From contig NC_088708.1 of NCBI RefSeq assembly GCF_963576615.1, positions 68,778,672 through 68,842,671 on the forward strand: a DNA stretch of 64,000 nucleotides, given 5' to 3'. This stretch comes from Watersipora subatra (Eukaryota > Bryozoa > Gymnolaemata > Cheilostomatida > Watersiporidae). Positions 51,801 through 62,592 of this stretch are shown piece by piece. Position 1 is the stretch's first letter. Each line of letters starts with the position of its first letter. Position numbers and translations under genes: made by a program. Below the pieces are notes generated by a model, which did not search any database, had not been told where the DNA came from, and worked only from the letters and a program-made list of their open reading frames with translations.

Positions 51801-51838
51801 GAAGTATATTCAAATATAGAGAACTTTGTGTAGTCTTC
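45840..51838 (-). CDS. LRAT-domain protein, C-terminal three exons (partial)
   Basis: Exons on the - strand: 51838-51634 (acceptor GCTGCAG, phase 0), 50613-50418 (acceptor TTTTAAAAG, phase 1) and 45879-45840 (acceptor TTTTTTGTAG, phase 2, ends TAG). Phases agree across all junctions; donors are GTAAGA and GTAATG. The middle exon holds VNNCEHVV (residues about 112-119 of the visible part), the catalytic-cysteine motif of the LRAT/NlpC-P60 family (lecithin:retinol acyltransferase, HRASLS/PLAAT), preceded by an amphipathic helix (KRSEVIQKARKCCG). The upstream catalytic His motif is not in the visible exons and must lie upstream, in or beyond the retrotransposon region. The tiny last exon adds a Lys-rich tail (GKKRPEKKSKKP) rather than the hydrophobic C-terminal anchor common in vertebrate PLAATs. 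Substrate cannot be read from the sequence. Confidence 0.7.
46018..47160. repeat. 51-bp (variant 56-bp) minisatellite, about 22 copies
   Basis: The unit joins AATATATTTATCTAATAGG, GACTGATGAGTTGTC and TTTCATATGTTAAGTAG. Longer units carry CTACATAATAGG in place of CTAATAGG. Blocks of alternating variants recur, indicating multi-unit duplications. Confidence 0.95.
47215..48235. repeat. CA-rich low-complexity tract
   Basis: Long run of CACACA, CACGCA, CATGCA and TACACA motifs with no strict period. Overlapping open frames rich in His/Thr or Cys/Val on both strands are composition artefacts. The tract contains many ACACGTGTGT-type self-complementary stretches. Confidence 0.93.
48326..48391 (-). 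repeat. tRNA-derived SINE-like sequence
   Basis: On the - strand: GAGTGGCACAGTTAGTAGTG (A-box region) and GAGTTTGATTCTC (B box) about 35 bases apart. The arms do not form a full cloverleaf. Confidence 0.6.
48666..50357. mobile_element. TA-flanked 1.7-kb non-autonomous transposon (pogo/Tc1 type)
   Basis: The left end CAGTGGAACCTCGGTTCTC and the right end (reverse complement CAGTGGAACCTTGGTTCT) are inverted repeats with TA on both sides. Both subterminal parts repeat the GAACCGA motif. No transposase is visible; an acidic open stretch at about 49705-49877 (DGSDVNSVDLEYTEINDG) is unexplained. The right end lies 60 bp from the donor of the LRAT exon. Confidence 0.75.
50614..51633 (-). other. Intron of the LRAT-domain gene
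   Basis: 1,020-bp GT-AG phase-1 intron. No repeat or RNA gene recognised. Confidence 0.6.
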
Positions 51839-53394
51839 CTGCAGCGACAAAGGGTATGTTCACAGATTCAGGACTTGGGTAAAACATTTAAAATGATGAA
51901 CACATGTTTTGCTGTATTATACTGTCACACACTGTATCCACTGCTTAGAGACTGCCATAATTTTTTTTCGTCGGCAGAATAAAATGTATCGATAATCATT
52001 TCAGACGCTTAAAATTACTATCAGAGACAGATTTAGTTAGCTAGACGTCAAGTTTCACAAAGGATTTTCACAGTATCATTAATTAAGGAGAGCATAACTC
52101 CTATTCTTGCACTCTGCTCAGTGCTAGTTTGGGCTCAGTACAAATGGCATTTCTTTGCTACCATTTTACTGGAGCTATCAAAAACTACCATAGCAATCAT
52201 TATCTGCACCGGTACATGAGATAGCGAACAGCTGGCAGCCAGAATGCATAAGACAGCTTGAACTGTCAGACTTGAACTGTCAGATATGAACTATTGGCGG
52301 TGTGCCAGGTTCAAGACTCACCAGACTGAGTTCATCTAAGCAGATTCACAAAGCTGGAGAGTAGCCAATAAATTCAACTTGTTTGTAAAAGCCCAATTTT
52401 AAGAACCAGGGTGTATTCACAAGGTCTATAAAACACTAGTGTGAGGGATGAAATAGGTTTGCTGATGACTACATTTATTAAAAATAAAATTGTGAAAATA
52501 CCAAAAATACTGCATCAAAAATCAGCGCAGAGCATTATACTGAGTTGCAAGAGGACCTTAATAGCTTGTGAAGGTCTTAGAAGACACACTATGTGAAGTG
52601 ATACACGAGCCCCTGCCAAGTATCATGTTTTCTTAACATGCCTAGCATTTGACTACGTGTGATACAATTTTTTAGGGTAAACAGGTTTTAGCAGGACAGC
52701 TATGGTAATCTTTCAATAGTTATTTTCTCTTAAAATATTAAATGAGAGTTGTACCTAAACCTTTCAATCTTTGAGAAAAGTACGAAAACGAAAATTGAAA
52801 ATTTTATGAAAAATTTCACTTTTTCATATTTTGTGACATGACAAAACCTAATTTAGATGTGCCTCATTTAGACTGCCTTTGCACAAAGGTTCACTGAAAT
52901 TTGTTTGATTATGTAATTTTATAGTTGCATGAGTGATTCTCTTTGTACTCTTTGTAGCATGCCAGTGTGGGTTTTGTTGCATGATCGAGGTTGTACTGCC
53001 TAGCCTACATTGACATCTGAGGTCACGGCAGTTGCAATTGTTCATGGCAGTTGCTAGAAGTTGATGAATCCAGTAAATGAATCCAGGGGATAAGTAATAA
53101 AGCCAGTATGTTTATGTACACATAATGAAGACCACAATGGAAAAACCATTGATGTCACACTTTTGCAGTTTTGAGAAAATCAATTTTTAAGTTTTGAGAC
53201 TGTATCATGCAATGAAAATACAGTTTATGACAAATATATGTAAGTTTATTGACAAATATATAGTTTAGTTTAGTGCTAAAAAAATAACATTTTTAACTCT
53301 GGATATTGGTTTTTTGTAATTCAGTGGCCAAAAAGGAGCATGCATGTTGGCATCACCTATTTTTCAATATGAATGCACTACAAACATTTTGCTC
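51839..53394. other. Upstream intron or intergenic sequence
   Basis: Lies between the leftmost-5' LRAT exon seen and the first LTR element. A 65-codon Cys-rich - strand frame at 52848-53045 matches no family I recognise. No clear upstream LRAT exon found. Confidence 0.35.
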
Positions 53395-53589
53395 TGTGAA
53401 AGTTTTGCTCTGTGTGTAGGTTTGTTCATGTGTAGGTCTATTATAGAAGAGTAGAAGAGGAGAGTTGTATACTATATGTATAATGTATTGAACTGTAATC
53501 TAGAAGTGTAATACTGAACTGCCATAACCAAGAGTCTTGCTTATATAGTAGAAAAGAATATCATTCTAGAATATGCTAGAATAATAGAA
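53395..53589 (-). repeat. 3' LTR of retrotransposon 1
   Basis: About 195 bp, similar throughout to 57842-58043 with substitutions and small indels. The matching text includes AAGTTTTGCTCTG and CCTTGCTTATATAGTAG-type stretches. Confidence 0.85.
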
Positions 53590-54774
53590 TCTGCGGCTTG
53601 GAAGTATAGGTTGTACCTCGACTTGTCGTAATAGGCACTGAGGGTGTAGCCGTAGTCTGGGCGATGTTCTCAATAGATGTCTCTGCCAAAGGTGATGGTT
53701 GTGATGGTAACGGAGTCGGTTGGGTAATACTGAGGTTGAGTGTTTTAGAGCTCACTGATGATTCTCTTGTTATCGGTGAACAGGGTCTTAGGTGTTCTCG
53801 GGTCCTGATGCAAGGTGTACCATTGATTTTTATAGAGTATGTTCTCGGCTTGGAAATGGTATCAGGCTGGTATAACATTTTACCAGGTTCCCAGGGTTTA
53901 CCACTTTCTTCAGGGTATTCCAGATGTAAACGGCCTCATTGGTTTGTAGAGGTTGTTGGTCTGGACCAGAATGTCTGTTGTAGAATTTTCCTTGATGGAG
54001 TTGTCTTTTCGAGTTAGCATCTTGATGTCCAGTGTTACTACAATGGTTTGATGAGAGGTTGCCTTTTATGTTTGGTAGTAAGGTCCTCGGCTTTCGTCCA
54101 AATAGTAACTCATATGGTGATGCCGTATGATCGTTTAAGGGTGTAGTCCTGTACGACCATAATGCTAGTTTGATCGATGTTTTGTCATCTAGGGCTTTCT
54201 TTCATAGTAACTTGATGTTTCCGACGAATCTCTCTGCAACACTGTTAGCTTAGTGATGGTATGGAGATTTGAAGATCAATTCTATACCACTGGCTTTGCA
54301 TTGGCTCCAAAATGCTTCACTGGTGTGTTGGAATCTGAAATCTGCCTTTATCACTGAAGGTAGTCCAAATTCAGCCAATATGCTGGTGAATTGGTCTCAT
54401 ATGGTCTGAGCTGTGATATTTGTCAAAGTATGTACTACTGGATATTTTGAGTAGTAGCCTATGACGATTAGATGTTTCTGACCATTGAATTCAAAGATAT
54501 CTGTGCCCAGCTTATCCCATGGTCTGGTTGGTAGTTCAGGTTGCAGTAGTGGTAGTTCCTGCTGTGCCGGTTGGTGTTTGTTGCACTGTTCGCATGCTTG
54601 CATCATTTCAGGTATATCTCTAGTCATGCCTGGCCAGAATACTGATTCTCTAGCTTTGAGTAGGCACTTCGTCTCACCTTGATGTCCTTGGTGAATCTGT
54701 TGGAGTAGATGTTGACGTAGTGATGTTGGAATAACCATTCGATTGCCTTTCAGGATTAGACCGTCTTCGAGCAC
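53590..54774 (-). pseudogene. Integrase region of retrotransposon 1
   Basis: Starting at 54774 there is an H2C2 zinc-binding module (HQGHQGETK...CEQCNKHQ), then the first core aspartate context (LGTDIFEF). Further core residues to the left fall in disrupted frames. A 100-codon Pro/Thr/Ser-rich frame at 53576-53878 fits the C-terminal tail and is in a different frame. The gene is broken. Confidence 0.75.
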
Positions 54775-54891
54775 AAAATCACATCTGAAGTTCCAGTAGT
54801 CCTATAGTTCTTCAGGGCAGTGTGCTCTTACTTGCGACCATCCTTCGTAGGCTTGTCCTTTTAGTTTCCTCAGGGTGGTATTACTTGCTGT

Positions 54892-56487
54892 TTAGGAGTT
54901 GAGTCGAGGTAGATCAATCATTTCTGATGAGTGTGATAGGAAATGTATATCCTTGTCGTGCTGTGTAGTTCTATCTGTCTTCTTGAAACACACACGTGAC
55001 AAAACATCAGCCACAGGAATTGTCTTCCCTGGTTTATATTTGACTTCAAGGTCAAACTTCAGGCATCTGATCAGCATATGTTGCAGTCGTGCTAGAGCTT
55101 CTGCGATTCCTTTCGTGAATATCTGCTCAAGTGGTGAATGGTTGGTCTCGACAGCTACTTTTCTTTTAAGGAGGTAGCATTCAAAATTCTCAAGCCCGTA
55201 CATGACAGCTAGGTATTCGCGCTCTATGTTTGAATATCTAGATTCTGTGTCTGTCAATGACCTGGAAGCCATTGCAACCATCTTCTCATGACCTGTAGGG
55301 TCAATCTGGTGTAGCCATGCTCTAAGTCCAATTTTGCTCACATTGCATTGTAGGATAGTTGTGACATTTGGATCTGGATCGTAGTAAGAGATCAGTTGTG
55401 CAGTACACAGTTCGCGTTTGATTCTCTCCAGAGCTTTCTGTTGATGTGGCTCCCAACTGAGGTGGACATTCTTCTTTACCAAGCTTTGTTGTGGTGGTGT
55501 AAGTTCAGCCAACTTGGTTGAGAATCTGTTGAGATATGTAACTAGACCTAGAATAGTCTGCAGTTCTTTCCCATCAGATGGCGGTTTCAGGTTCTTTATT
55601 GTCTGCAGCTTGTTGGCGGAAGGTCTTATACCTGAGCTCATTACTATGTGACCAAAAAAATTGATCTATTCTTGTTTGAACTGTAGTTTATCTGAGTTTA
55701 GTCCGATGCTGTTTTCTCTTGTTACTCGTAGCATGATGAGTAAAGCTTCATCGCGTCCTTGTAGAGTTGCTCCACTGATGATAATGTCGTCTGCAATTCC
55801 GATGGCATTTGTCATTCCGTTGAATATGTTGTCTAGTCGTCGTTGGAATACATCTTGGCTGATGATGATCCTGAATAGTAATCGCTTAAATCGATATCTC
55901 CCAAACGGTGTGTTGAAGGTGCAGAGTTAGCTAGACTTGTCATCAAGCTCCACGTGCCAGTATCCCTTTTTGGTATCAACTACGGAGAAGTATTTTTTTC
56001 CATGTAGCAATGGTAGCACTTCGTCTATGGTTTTACTGTAGTAGTGTTCTCGTTAGATGCTCTTGTTTAGATCTTTAGGGTCTAAACAATGTCGGCCCTT
56101 GTTTTTTCTATCTGGTGTTTGTTTAATGTTGCACACTATTGAATTAACTCAGTCAGTCGGTTCTGAAACCTTTGTAATGATGTCGTCTGTGATCATCTTG
56201 TCCAGGTCTGCTTTAGATAATGGCAGAATATGTATAGGCCCGGTGCATGGTGGGTGTATCACTGGTTTTAGGTTATCGACCAGTTCTATGTGGTATTTGT
56301 CTCCAGGTAGACGTTCTATCTTGTCAAAGCAGTCATCAAATTTTTTCAACACCATCTCTCTAGCTAGGGTTCCGCGTTTTGGAGCTTTTGCTATTGTAGA
56401 TTGTTCTGGAGAATCCTTTGCAACAGATAGATTGTTGACGTTGACCGATATCATTCCTAGTTCTTGAGCTTGTCTGCAGCCAATCAT
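54892..56487 (-). pseudogene. Reverse transcriptase and RNase H region of retrotransposon 1
   Basis: From 56487 leftwards: the RT N-terminal linker, the LDPKDLNK block, the TPFGRY block, a catalytic IADD (in place of YxDD) at about 55790, then the connection (ILGLVTYLNRFS) and RNase H with IEREYLAVMYGLE and ADVLSR. One frame is used, with in-frame stops between 55642 and 56148. The stops make it non-functional as it stands. Confidence 0.85.
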
Positions 56488-56496
56488 AGATGGGCA

Positions 56497-56826
56497 TCAG
56501 CGTGCTTTGACTATGTTAAATTCTACATCGGTGCTTTGATCTTGAAGTGTGACATTGTTGTGTGCTATAGCAACATTGTGTATAATGTTTCCGTCATATC
56601 CTCGTAGTTTCTTGTGACATGGTTTGAGCTCAGGTAATTTTGGGAGTAGTTGAATATCATCAGTTGTGATTACACAAGTGTCTGCTCCTGTATCAACTTT
56701 TAGGTTCATAGTGTAAGATTTGTCTATGATTACCTTTGCGTAGATTCTATCTGCGTAGTCTTGGTCTTTCTGAATGTTGTCGATGCTTGTAATTAATTCC
56801 AGGAATGTGTTGTTGGTGTATTGAGC
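56497..56826 (-). pseudogene. Aspartic protease region of retrotransposon 1
   Basis: LKVDTGADTCVIT contains the D-T-G active site. It is in the same frame as the Gag upstream, separated from it by a TAA at 56827-56829, and a TGA follows at 56497. Confidence 0.8.
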
Positions 56827-57729
56827 TTAGGGTTCATCATCAGGTGTGTATTCATCCTGATAATCTGAGTTGTCTACAATCTGGTGAATTTTGTTGCTCT
56901 TCTTCATGCAAACTCTCATGAAGTGACCTGTCTTGTGGCAAAATCCGCATTGAGCTGATCTAGCTGAACAGTCATCCATTTTATTGTGTTTTCCTCCGCA
57001 TCTCATACAGCCTTTGAATTTGTTGTACTGTTTCTGTGGGTAGGTTGGAGTTATACCCCTACGTGTAGTTTTCTGTCTAACCTGTTGATTGTGGTTCTGA
57101 AAAGTTCTAGTGCTTGCTTTTTTCTTGCTACGCACTGCACAGATGGTAGAGTTGTCTTCTCCCGTTGAACTGATAGCCTGCATGTGTGCCTTGACGTTTT
57201 CCTCAACCTTAGCTAAGTCGTATACTGGCTTTAGGGTTAGACCATTCTCCTATCCAATAGCATCTTGACGTATCTTGTCTGAGTTCAGTCCAAAGATGAA
57301 AGTGTCTCTGAGTGTATCATCCTTTGTATTTTCAAGATATCCGCCATCATCAATGAGTAGACGTGCTTTTGTAATAAACTCCTCTAAAGTCATACCTTCT
57401 CGTTTGAGTGAACATAGCTGGAAATGTGCCAGTATTTTGTTGCTTTGAGGTTTAGTGTACTCCTCAAGTTTATTTAATACTGGTACTAGTCTGTCTTTGT
57501 CTCCTGCATTAGTCCAGTCAGCAGCGTTGTATATTTCCAGCCCTTTATCACCAATCCAAAGTAGAGGCATCTTTACCTTTTTGGTCTTTTCTGTATCGTC
57601 GAGAGGTCCATCGAAGATTAGGTTGCATTTCTGTTTGAAGAGTTTGAACCATTTATGTAAATCTCCAGGAGTAGACCAATCCATCACAGGTGCCTTATGC
57701 TTATCAACCATGATGCTGTAGTAAAACAA
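56827..57729 (-). pseudogene. Gag of retrotransposon 1
   Basis: Starts MVDKHKAPVMDW at 57711 (or the upstream ATG at 57729). The capsid-like part has FKLFKQKCNLIFDG and LEEFITKARLL. It ends at a TAG (57250-57252) and the same frame continues into two CCHC zinc knuckles (CMRCGGKHNKMDDC, CGFCHKTGHFMRVC). The single stop between capsid and nucleocapsid parts is most simply a mutation. Confidence 0.85.
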
Positions 57730-57820
57730 CTGGCTAAAGAGTAATTCCCTTTCTGTAGCTGGAAATAATATTCTAAGAATAGTGACCTGCTAGTAGAAAT
57801 AGATAATCAGTAGAGAATCA

Positions 57821-57841
57821 GGTATCTCACTCCTGAAACCA
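57821..57841 (-). other. Primer-binding site of retrotransposon 1
   Basis: The + strand reads GTATCTCACTCCTGAAACCA directly against the LTR start at 57842, so the - strand has TGG immediately after the 5' LTR. This is the normal place and form for pairing with a tRNA 3' CCA end. The tRNA species is not identified. Confidence 0.65.
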
Positions 57842-58043
57842 TGTGGAAGTTTTGCTCTGCGTCCACGTATGTGTGTATGTGTAAGTCTACTATAGAAGAG
57901 TGGAAGAGGAGAGCCGTATGCTGTATGTATAATGTATTGAACTGTAATGTAGAAGTGTAATATTGAACTGAACTGCCATAACCAAGAGCCTTGCTTATAT
58001 AGTAGAAAAGAATATCATTCTAGAACATGCCAGAATAATAGAA
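57842..58043 (-). repeat. 5' LTR of retrotransposon 1
   Basis: About 202 bp, paired with 53395-53589. Confidence 0.85.
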
Positions 58044-58929
58044 AAGATGACTTGCGCAATTCTCGTCATGCACACAAGTGTATAACAGTATAACATATAA
58101 ACAAGACTAGTAAATGATGCAATAATGTAAGCATGAGTAATAGTCTAGCCTGTTCTGAATTATACTATGCTATGACATGCTCAATAAAAAATTATATTTT
58201 TCCACTATAATTATATTTAACTACAACATAAGTACAGTAACACAACCAGTAATTAATAACAGTTTGAAGTTTCTCTACAACGTCTAAATTTCAGCATTAC
58301 CTGCTGTCTCAACATCAATGGTTGTAAGATTGTCAAAAAATGGTGGATTCTCTAATTTTCAAAATCGTTTAAGGACCTGCAAATCTTGGTATTTTGTTTT
58401 GCTGATTGGCAATGAATGTAATGCAAGTTGACAGAGTTCAATGTGGAAGCTTAAATGGTTTTTCAATAGCATTCTTGATGTAACTGCCATTCCATGATTC
58501 TCTATAAAACACCATGAGCTTGCTTTCCATATTCGCAACTTTCACTTGACGTATAGGCCTAGTTTTCATTAGGCAATTTGTCTGGTACATCTGTTTGAGA
58601 TATTCTGTGTTATTGAAAAACTTTGAGCTGTCAAGATGAATTACATTAAAGAGTTTAGAATGTTTGCGAGCATTTTGAAACAACTATATCCAATCAGACG
58701 GTAGATCCACATCTGATTTGCAGTTTCCTGCATTCATGTTTCAATCACATTTCATGAAAAAATGTCCACGCATTGGAAGGCTTATTGTGATCCTGTTAAA
58801 TCTTTTTTTTTCTCTCCTGCACCAGCCAATGAAAATAGTGAATGAGTGTGTAATTGTTGTTCTGTCCAGCACATCTATCACAGAACAAATCTAACTCCAC
58901 TACTTCGGGACCTATGTGACTTTTAACGG
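58044..58929. other. Spacer between the two LTR elements
   Basis: AT-rich. A - strand frame at 58438-58683 (contains RPIRQVKVANMESKLMVFY) looks protein-like but matches no family I know; its extension leftwards carries stops. Confidence 0.35.
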
Positions 58930-59268
58930 TGTGACTTAGAATACCTATCATGTGCGTAGTAGGATTAAGTATGTTGTTAAATATGTCATTTATAATAGTT
59001 CTGACTCAAATTCAATCATCTGTTAAAGTAATAATGATATGTTTTCGTCATTAGTTAGTCTTGCCTAAGGTATGTTATGGTATGTTATTATAAAGCAATT
59101 ATGCTGTGGTTTTTGTAGCTGTTGTTGCTGTTGATGAGTTATGCTAGTAAAATTGTGTTGCTGGAGTCAGTGAGCTACGTATGCTTGAACAATAAAGGAG
59201 AATATCACAACAGAGCTGAAGTTGAGAAACATTTAGTAAGATTAGTAGACCAAGATACGGAACTTACA
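58930..59268 (+). repeat. 5' LTR of retrotransposon 2
   Basis: 339 bp, similar over its length to 63574-63918. A short open frame runs across both LTRs (contains ESVSYVCL). Confidence 0.9.
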
Positions 59269-59830
59269 AGCTATTTCGGCCTAATAATGGCATCAGTAAA
59301 ACTGTCAAATATAATCACTGAGTATGAGGACAGCTCTAGTGGAGAATTCAGCGAGCGGTTGGATAAGCTAGAAACTAGTTGGAAAATTACAAAAGATTAC
59401 GGATCTTGAAACATTTTTGCCTTTGTTGTTGCTGGACCAGCCTTCGCAGTGTATAAACAACTGCCGGACAGTGAAAAAGAGGATTATGATAAGCTTAATT
59501 CTGCATTGCTGATGGCTTTTGGAGTGAACTGTTGCGCAGTTTATGAGCAACTGCAGAAAAGAGTGCTGTAAGAGGGTGGACCAGTTGATGTTTATCTGGC
59601 TGACATCAGAAGGTGAGTGGTGTTAGTGGCGCAAAATGATGTGGAACCAGACATGAAATGTGCTTTCATGGCAGGGCTGCCAATAAATATTACCATTCAG
59701 CTAAAATCCATGCCATCAGTAAAAAAAGTTAGGCTTGAGTGAACTTGTAGCTCGAGGAAGAATGATGCTGAGCACCAAAGCATCTGAGATGGCATGTGCA
59801 GCAGGTGCAATGACGAAACACAAATGAGGT
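59269..59830 (+). pseudogene. Gag region of retrotransposon 2
   Basis: Broken frames with SGEFSERLDKLETSW, FAVYKQLPDSEKEDYDKLNSA and VDVYLADIRR. In-frame stops occur near 59407, 59568 and 59613. It is related to the relic at 41.0 kb. Confidence 0.7.
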
Positions 59831-59839
59831 TGTTTTGTT

Positions 59840-60494
59840 GGTTTTGTTTTGTTTTGTGGTGGCTCAAATCATTTTACTCATGACTGTCCTGGTAATGCTA
59901 CCTCTAAGCAACAGATAAGAAAGCTCTGGGTATGTTACACATGTGTTGAGCCAGGCCATCTAGCAAAGCACTGTGCAGTTGGCAAGGAGACCGCACAACA
60001 GGGAAATGGTCAGGGGGAGCGTCAGCACCGGATGTTTCTCCACAACATCAGTAATCAGTCAGGTGCTGCCATTTATCACCATCAAAATACAAGATTGCAT
60101 GATAATAACTGTAGTGGACACTGGATGTCAACAATCTGTGTTTATAAGTTGGCTTTGTCTAGAGTTGGGCTTGCTAAGAGGTGGACCATAAAAGGTAGTA
60201 AAAATGCTGAATGGTGAAAGTACAAGATGCTGTGGTGAAGCATTAGTACATTTGTTGGTGAATAATACAAACGTAACAACTAGATGCCTGGTAGCTCCAC
60301 AGCTTGTGTGTGATGCCCAGATGATTATTAGAGTAGAAATTATAACCATGCTGGGAGGAGTATATGTTGGAAGTAATAATGCTGTGCGGTTTGGAGGACA
60401 GCACTGTGCAGCAGGTACAGTAACGGACAATGATCCAGAGCAATTGAAGATTGATGAAAGTCACTTCACAGCTGTGTTTGATGGTGTAAGGTAG
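59840..60494 (+). pseudogene. Zinc-knuckle and protease region of retrotransposon 2
   Basis: A complete CCHC knuckle, CYTCVEPGHLAKHC, follows a knuckle that lacks its first Cys (CGGSNHFTHDC). A protease D-T-G (VVDTGCQQSVFI) lies in another frame, and its C-terminal part continues at 60204-60494. Confidence 0.75.
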
Positions 60495-60699
60495 ACGATG
60501 GAGTGGAAATGGGAAGATGGTGAATCTACACTGGTAAGTCAGTGCGGTGAATAAAGAGATTGTAAAGAAATCTTTGATAATGAAGTAAGTCAATAGATAA
60601 GCGATGAATGACTTGGAAAGTTTAATCCTCATGTTCATGGCAAAGCAGATGGTGTTATACCGCTAATGGCTGCATGGCAGCCAAACAAGCTAAAAAGGT

Positions 60700-61140
60700 C
60701 AGACCGGGTAATGGATTATTGACAGCTCAACACTTTTATAAAGAGTAACCCTGGAATTGATGTGGCAGTGTTCCAAGAAAAATTACGGGCAAGGCGTAAA
60801 CAGACAATCGGGCTTCAATTTTGGACTTGAGGAAAGCATACCTACAAATACATGCGTCAAAACAATTGCAGAGATTTCAACTTGTGAAGTTCAAAGGACA
60901 AACATATGTTATGAAAAGAATTGGTTTTGGCTTGAGTGTTGCCCTTAAAGTTCTTGCCCAAGACAGCTGCATATCAGAGGGAACTGATCACTATATAGAT
61001 GGCATTTGGGTAGACGAAAGTGTCGTTACAGCTGAAGAAGTCAGATGGCTTCTTGTCAAAGTATGGTTTGGGGACAAAGGAGCCTGTGCTGTTCACCAAC
61101 TCCTGTGTGCTAGGCCTAAGAGTAATCAAAGACCCAGATA
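60700..61140 (+). pseudogene. Reverse transcriptase region of retrotransposon 2
   Basis: Contains DLRKAYLQIH and the RT block FKGQTYVMKRIGFGL. The catalytic motif reads YIDG (60992-61003) instead of YxDD, so the second catalytic aspartate is lost. The frame breaks on both sides. Confidence 0.8.
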
Positions 61141-61390
61141 ACTAGTACAAATGGTACAGAAATAGTGTAGTTCCCATATTACAGGAGATTCCAACAAAAC
61201 ATGAGTTATTCTCCATGTCTGGTAAGTTGATTGGTCATTACCCAGTGGCAGGGTGGCTGAGACCTGCCGGCAGTTACTTGAAGCGACAAACTAATGAGAT
61301 AGGATGGGATGAAGAGATTCCAGTTCCTGTCAGAGCACTTGCCAAAGAAGTCATGAACAGAATCTTGCAGCATGATCCAGTCACTGGGCG

Positions 61391-61971
61391 TTGGAGAGGG
61401 GCAACGTCTCAGAAGGTGTTGTGTGGTGCGATGCAAGCAGTTTGGCAATTGGTTGCTGTTTGAAGGTAGATGGAAGTATAGTAGAAGATGCGACATGGCT
61501 CAGGAAAGTTGATGGGTCGCATATCAATGTCACTGAGTTAGGAGCAGTGATAAAAGGGCTGAATATTGCTCTGCACTGGGGGATTGCTAAATTGAAAATT
61601 GTAATTGATTCTGCTAGTGTACATGACTGGGTGCGATCAATATTAGTGAATAGTAAAAGACCTAAGGTCAGTGGCCTGAGTGAGATGGTGATCAAAAGAA
61701 GACTCAGGAGCATTTCCCAATTAGTAATGAAGTATCACATCAAAATGACTATCCAGTTGGTGCCTTCAACATCTAACAAGGCAGATGAGCTAACCAGGGT
61801 GCCACAGAAAAGGCTAAACAGCGCGTACCTAGCTGTAGTGACATTAGATGATAAAACCAGAGAAGTAACAACGCTTCATGGTAAGCATCATCTGGGAGTC
61901 GAGAAGACCCTGTATTTGGCCCAGAGGGTGGGTGGACAAAATATGAATGAGAAGGTCGTGAAGCAGTGGTA
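61391..61971 (+). pseudogene. RNase H and integrase N-terminus of retrotransposon 2
   Basis: An open frame with VWCDASSLAIGCCL (RNase H first Asp), INVTELGAVIKGLNIAL (Glu), IVIDSASV (Asp) and NKADELTRVP (last Asp), followed by the His pair of the integrase zinc module (HGKHHLGVEKTL). It is cut by the MITE at 61972. Confidence 0.8.
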
Positions 61972-62590
61972 CCCTACATGATGAAATTATTTGCAGAGTT
62001 ATATTTTGCAAAAATTGTCTTTTCAAGCATATTCGCGGACCAAATTATTCGTGGATGAACACATTTGCAAATAAACTAATCCGTGAAAACAGCTAGCAAT
62101 AGAGTAAAACTTTCACGTGCATACACCCCGTTTTTAGGTTTCTGTTTAGCTAAGAATTTTATGTCGATCATGCTAAGCTATAAATTTTTGGCAGCATCCA
62201 GAGGTTTTCATGAATGTTCATCGATTTGGAGGCCTTTGGTGAACTAACAACTTGTGGTAAGTTATGAGTTTTTTCAACGTAAAGAACTGCAGGAGATTTT
62301 TTTTTGATGAAGATGCATGCCATGCCGAATTCCAAATAACTTGCGACAAACTTGAAAAATTTTGTAAAGAAGTGTGGTGCATTGGCAATGGGCTTAACTC
62401 AAAGCCCCGGCAAAGATTTAAAAAAAGTTTGGAACTCAGCTATGTTTACTAACTTTGTCTAGCAGCTAGTTTTTAATTTGAGGTAGTAGTTATTCTCTCT
62501 TGTGTTAAAAATAAAACTAATTATTCGCGGATTTGACTGTATGTGAACTCGCGAATTATTAAATCCATCAAATATTTTCATCTTGTAGGG
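61972..62590. mobile_element. TA-flanked 619-bp MITE nested in retrotransposon 2
   Basis: The termini CCCTACATGATGAAAT and (reverse complement) CCCTACAAGATGAAAA are inverted repeats. TA is present on both sides (61970-61971 and 62591-62592). It separates the His pair of the integrase zinc module from its Cys pair (FCNQC) at 62593 onward, so it inserted after the retrotransposon. Confidence 0.88.
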
Positions 62591-62592
62591 TA

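Larger units (their letters stand above)
53395..58043 (-). mobile_element. LTR retrotransposon 1 (Ty3/gypsy type), decayed
   Basis: Direct terminal repeats at 53395-53589 and 57842-58043 flank a gag-pol region on the - strand in the order Gag, zinc knuckles, protease, RT, RNase H, integrase; this order is the Ty3/gypsy order. Most of it lies in one reading frame interrupted by scattered stop codons, and the C-terminal part is shifted. The LTR ends start TGTG on the + strand; the outer ends lack a clear CA, and no target duplication was identified. Confidence 0.9.

Noticed and set aside
58438-58683. 81-codon - strand frame between the LTR elements
   Set aside because: It looks somewhat protein-like, but no family, splice site or conserved motif supports it and its continuation has stops.
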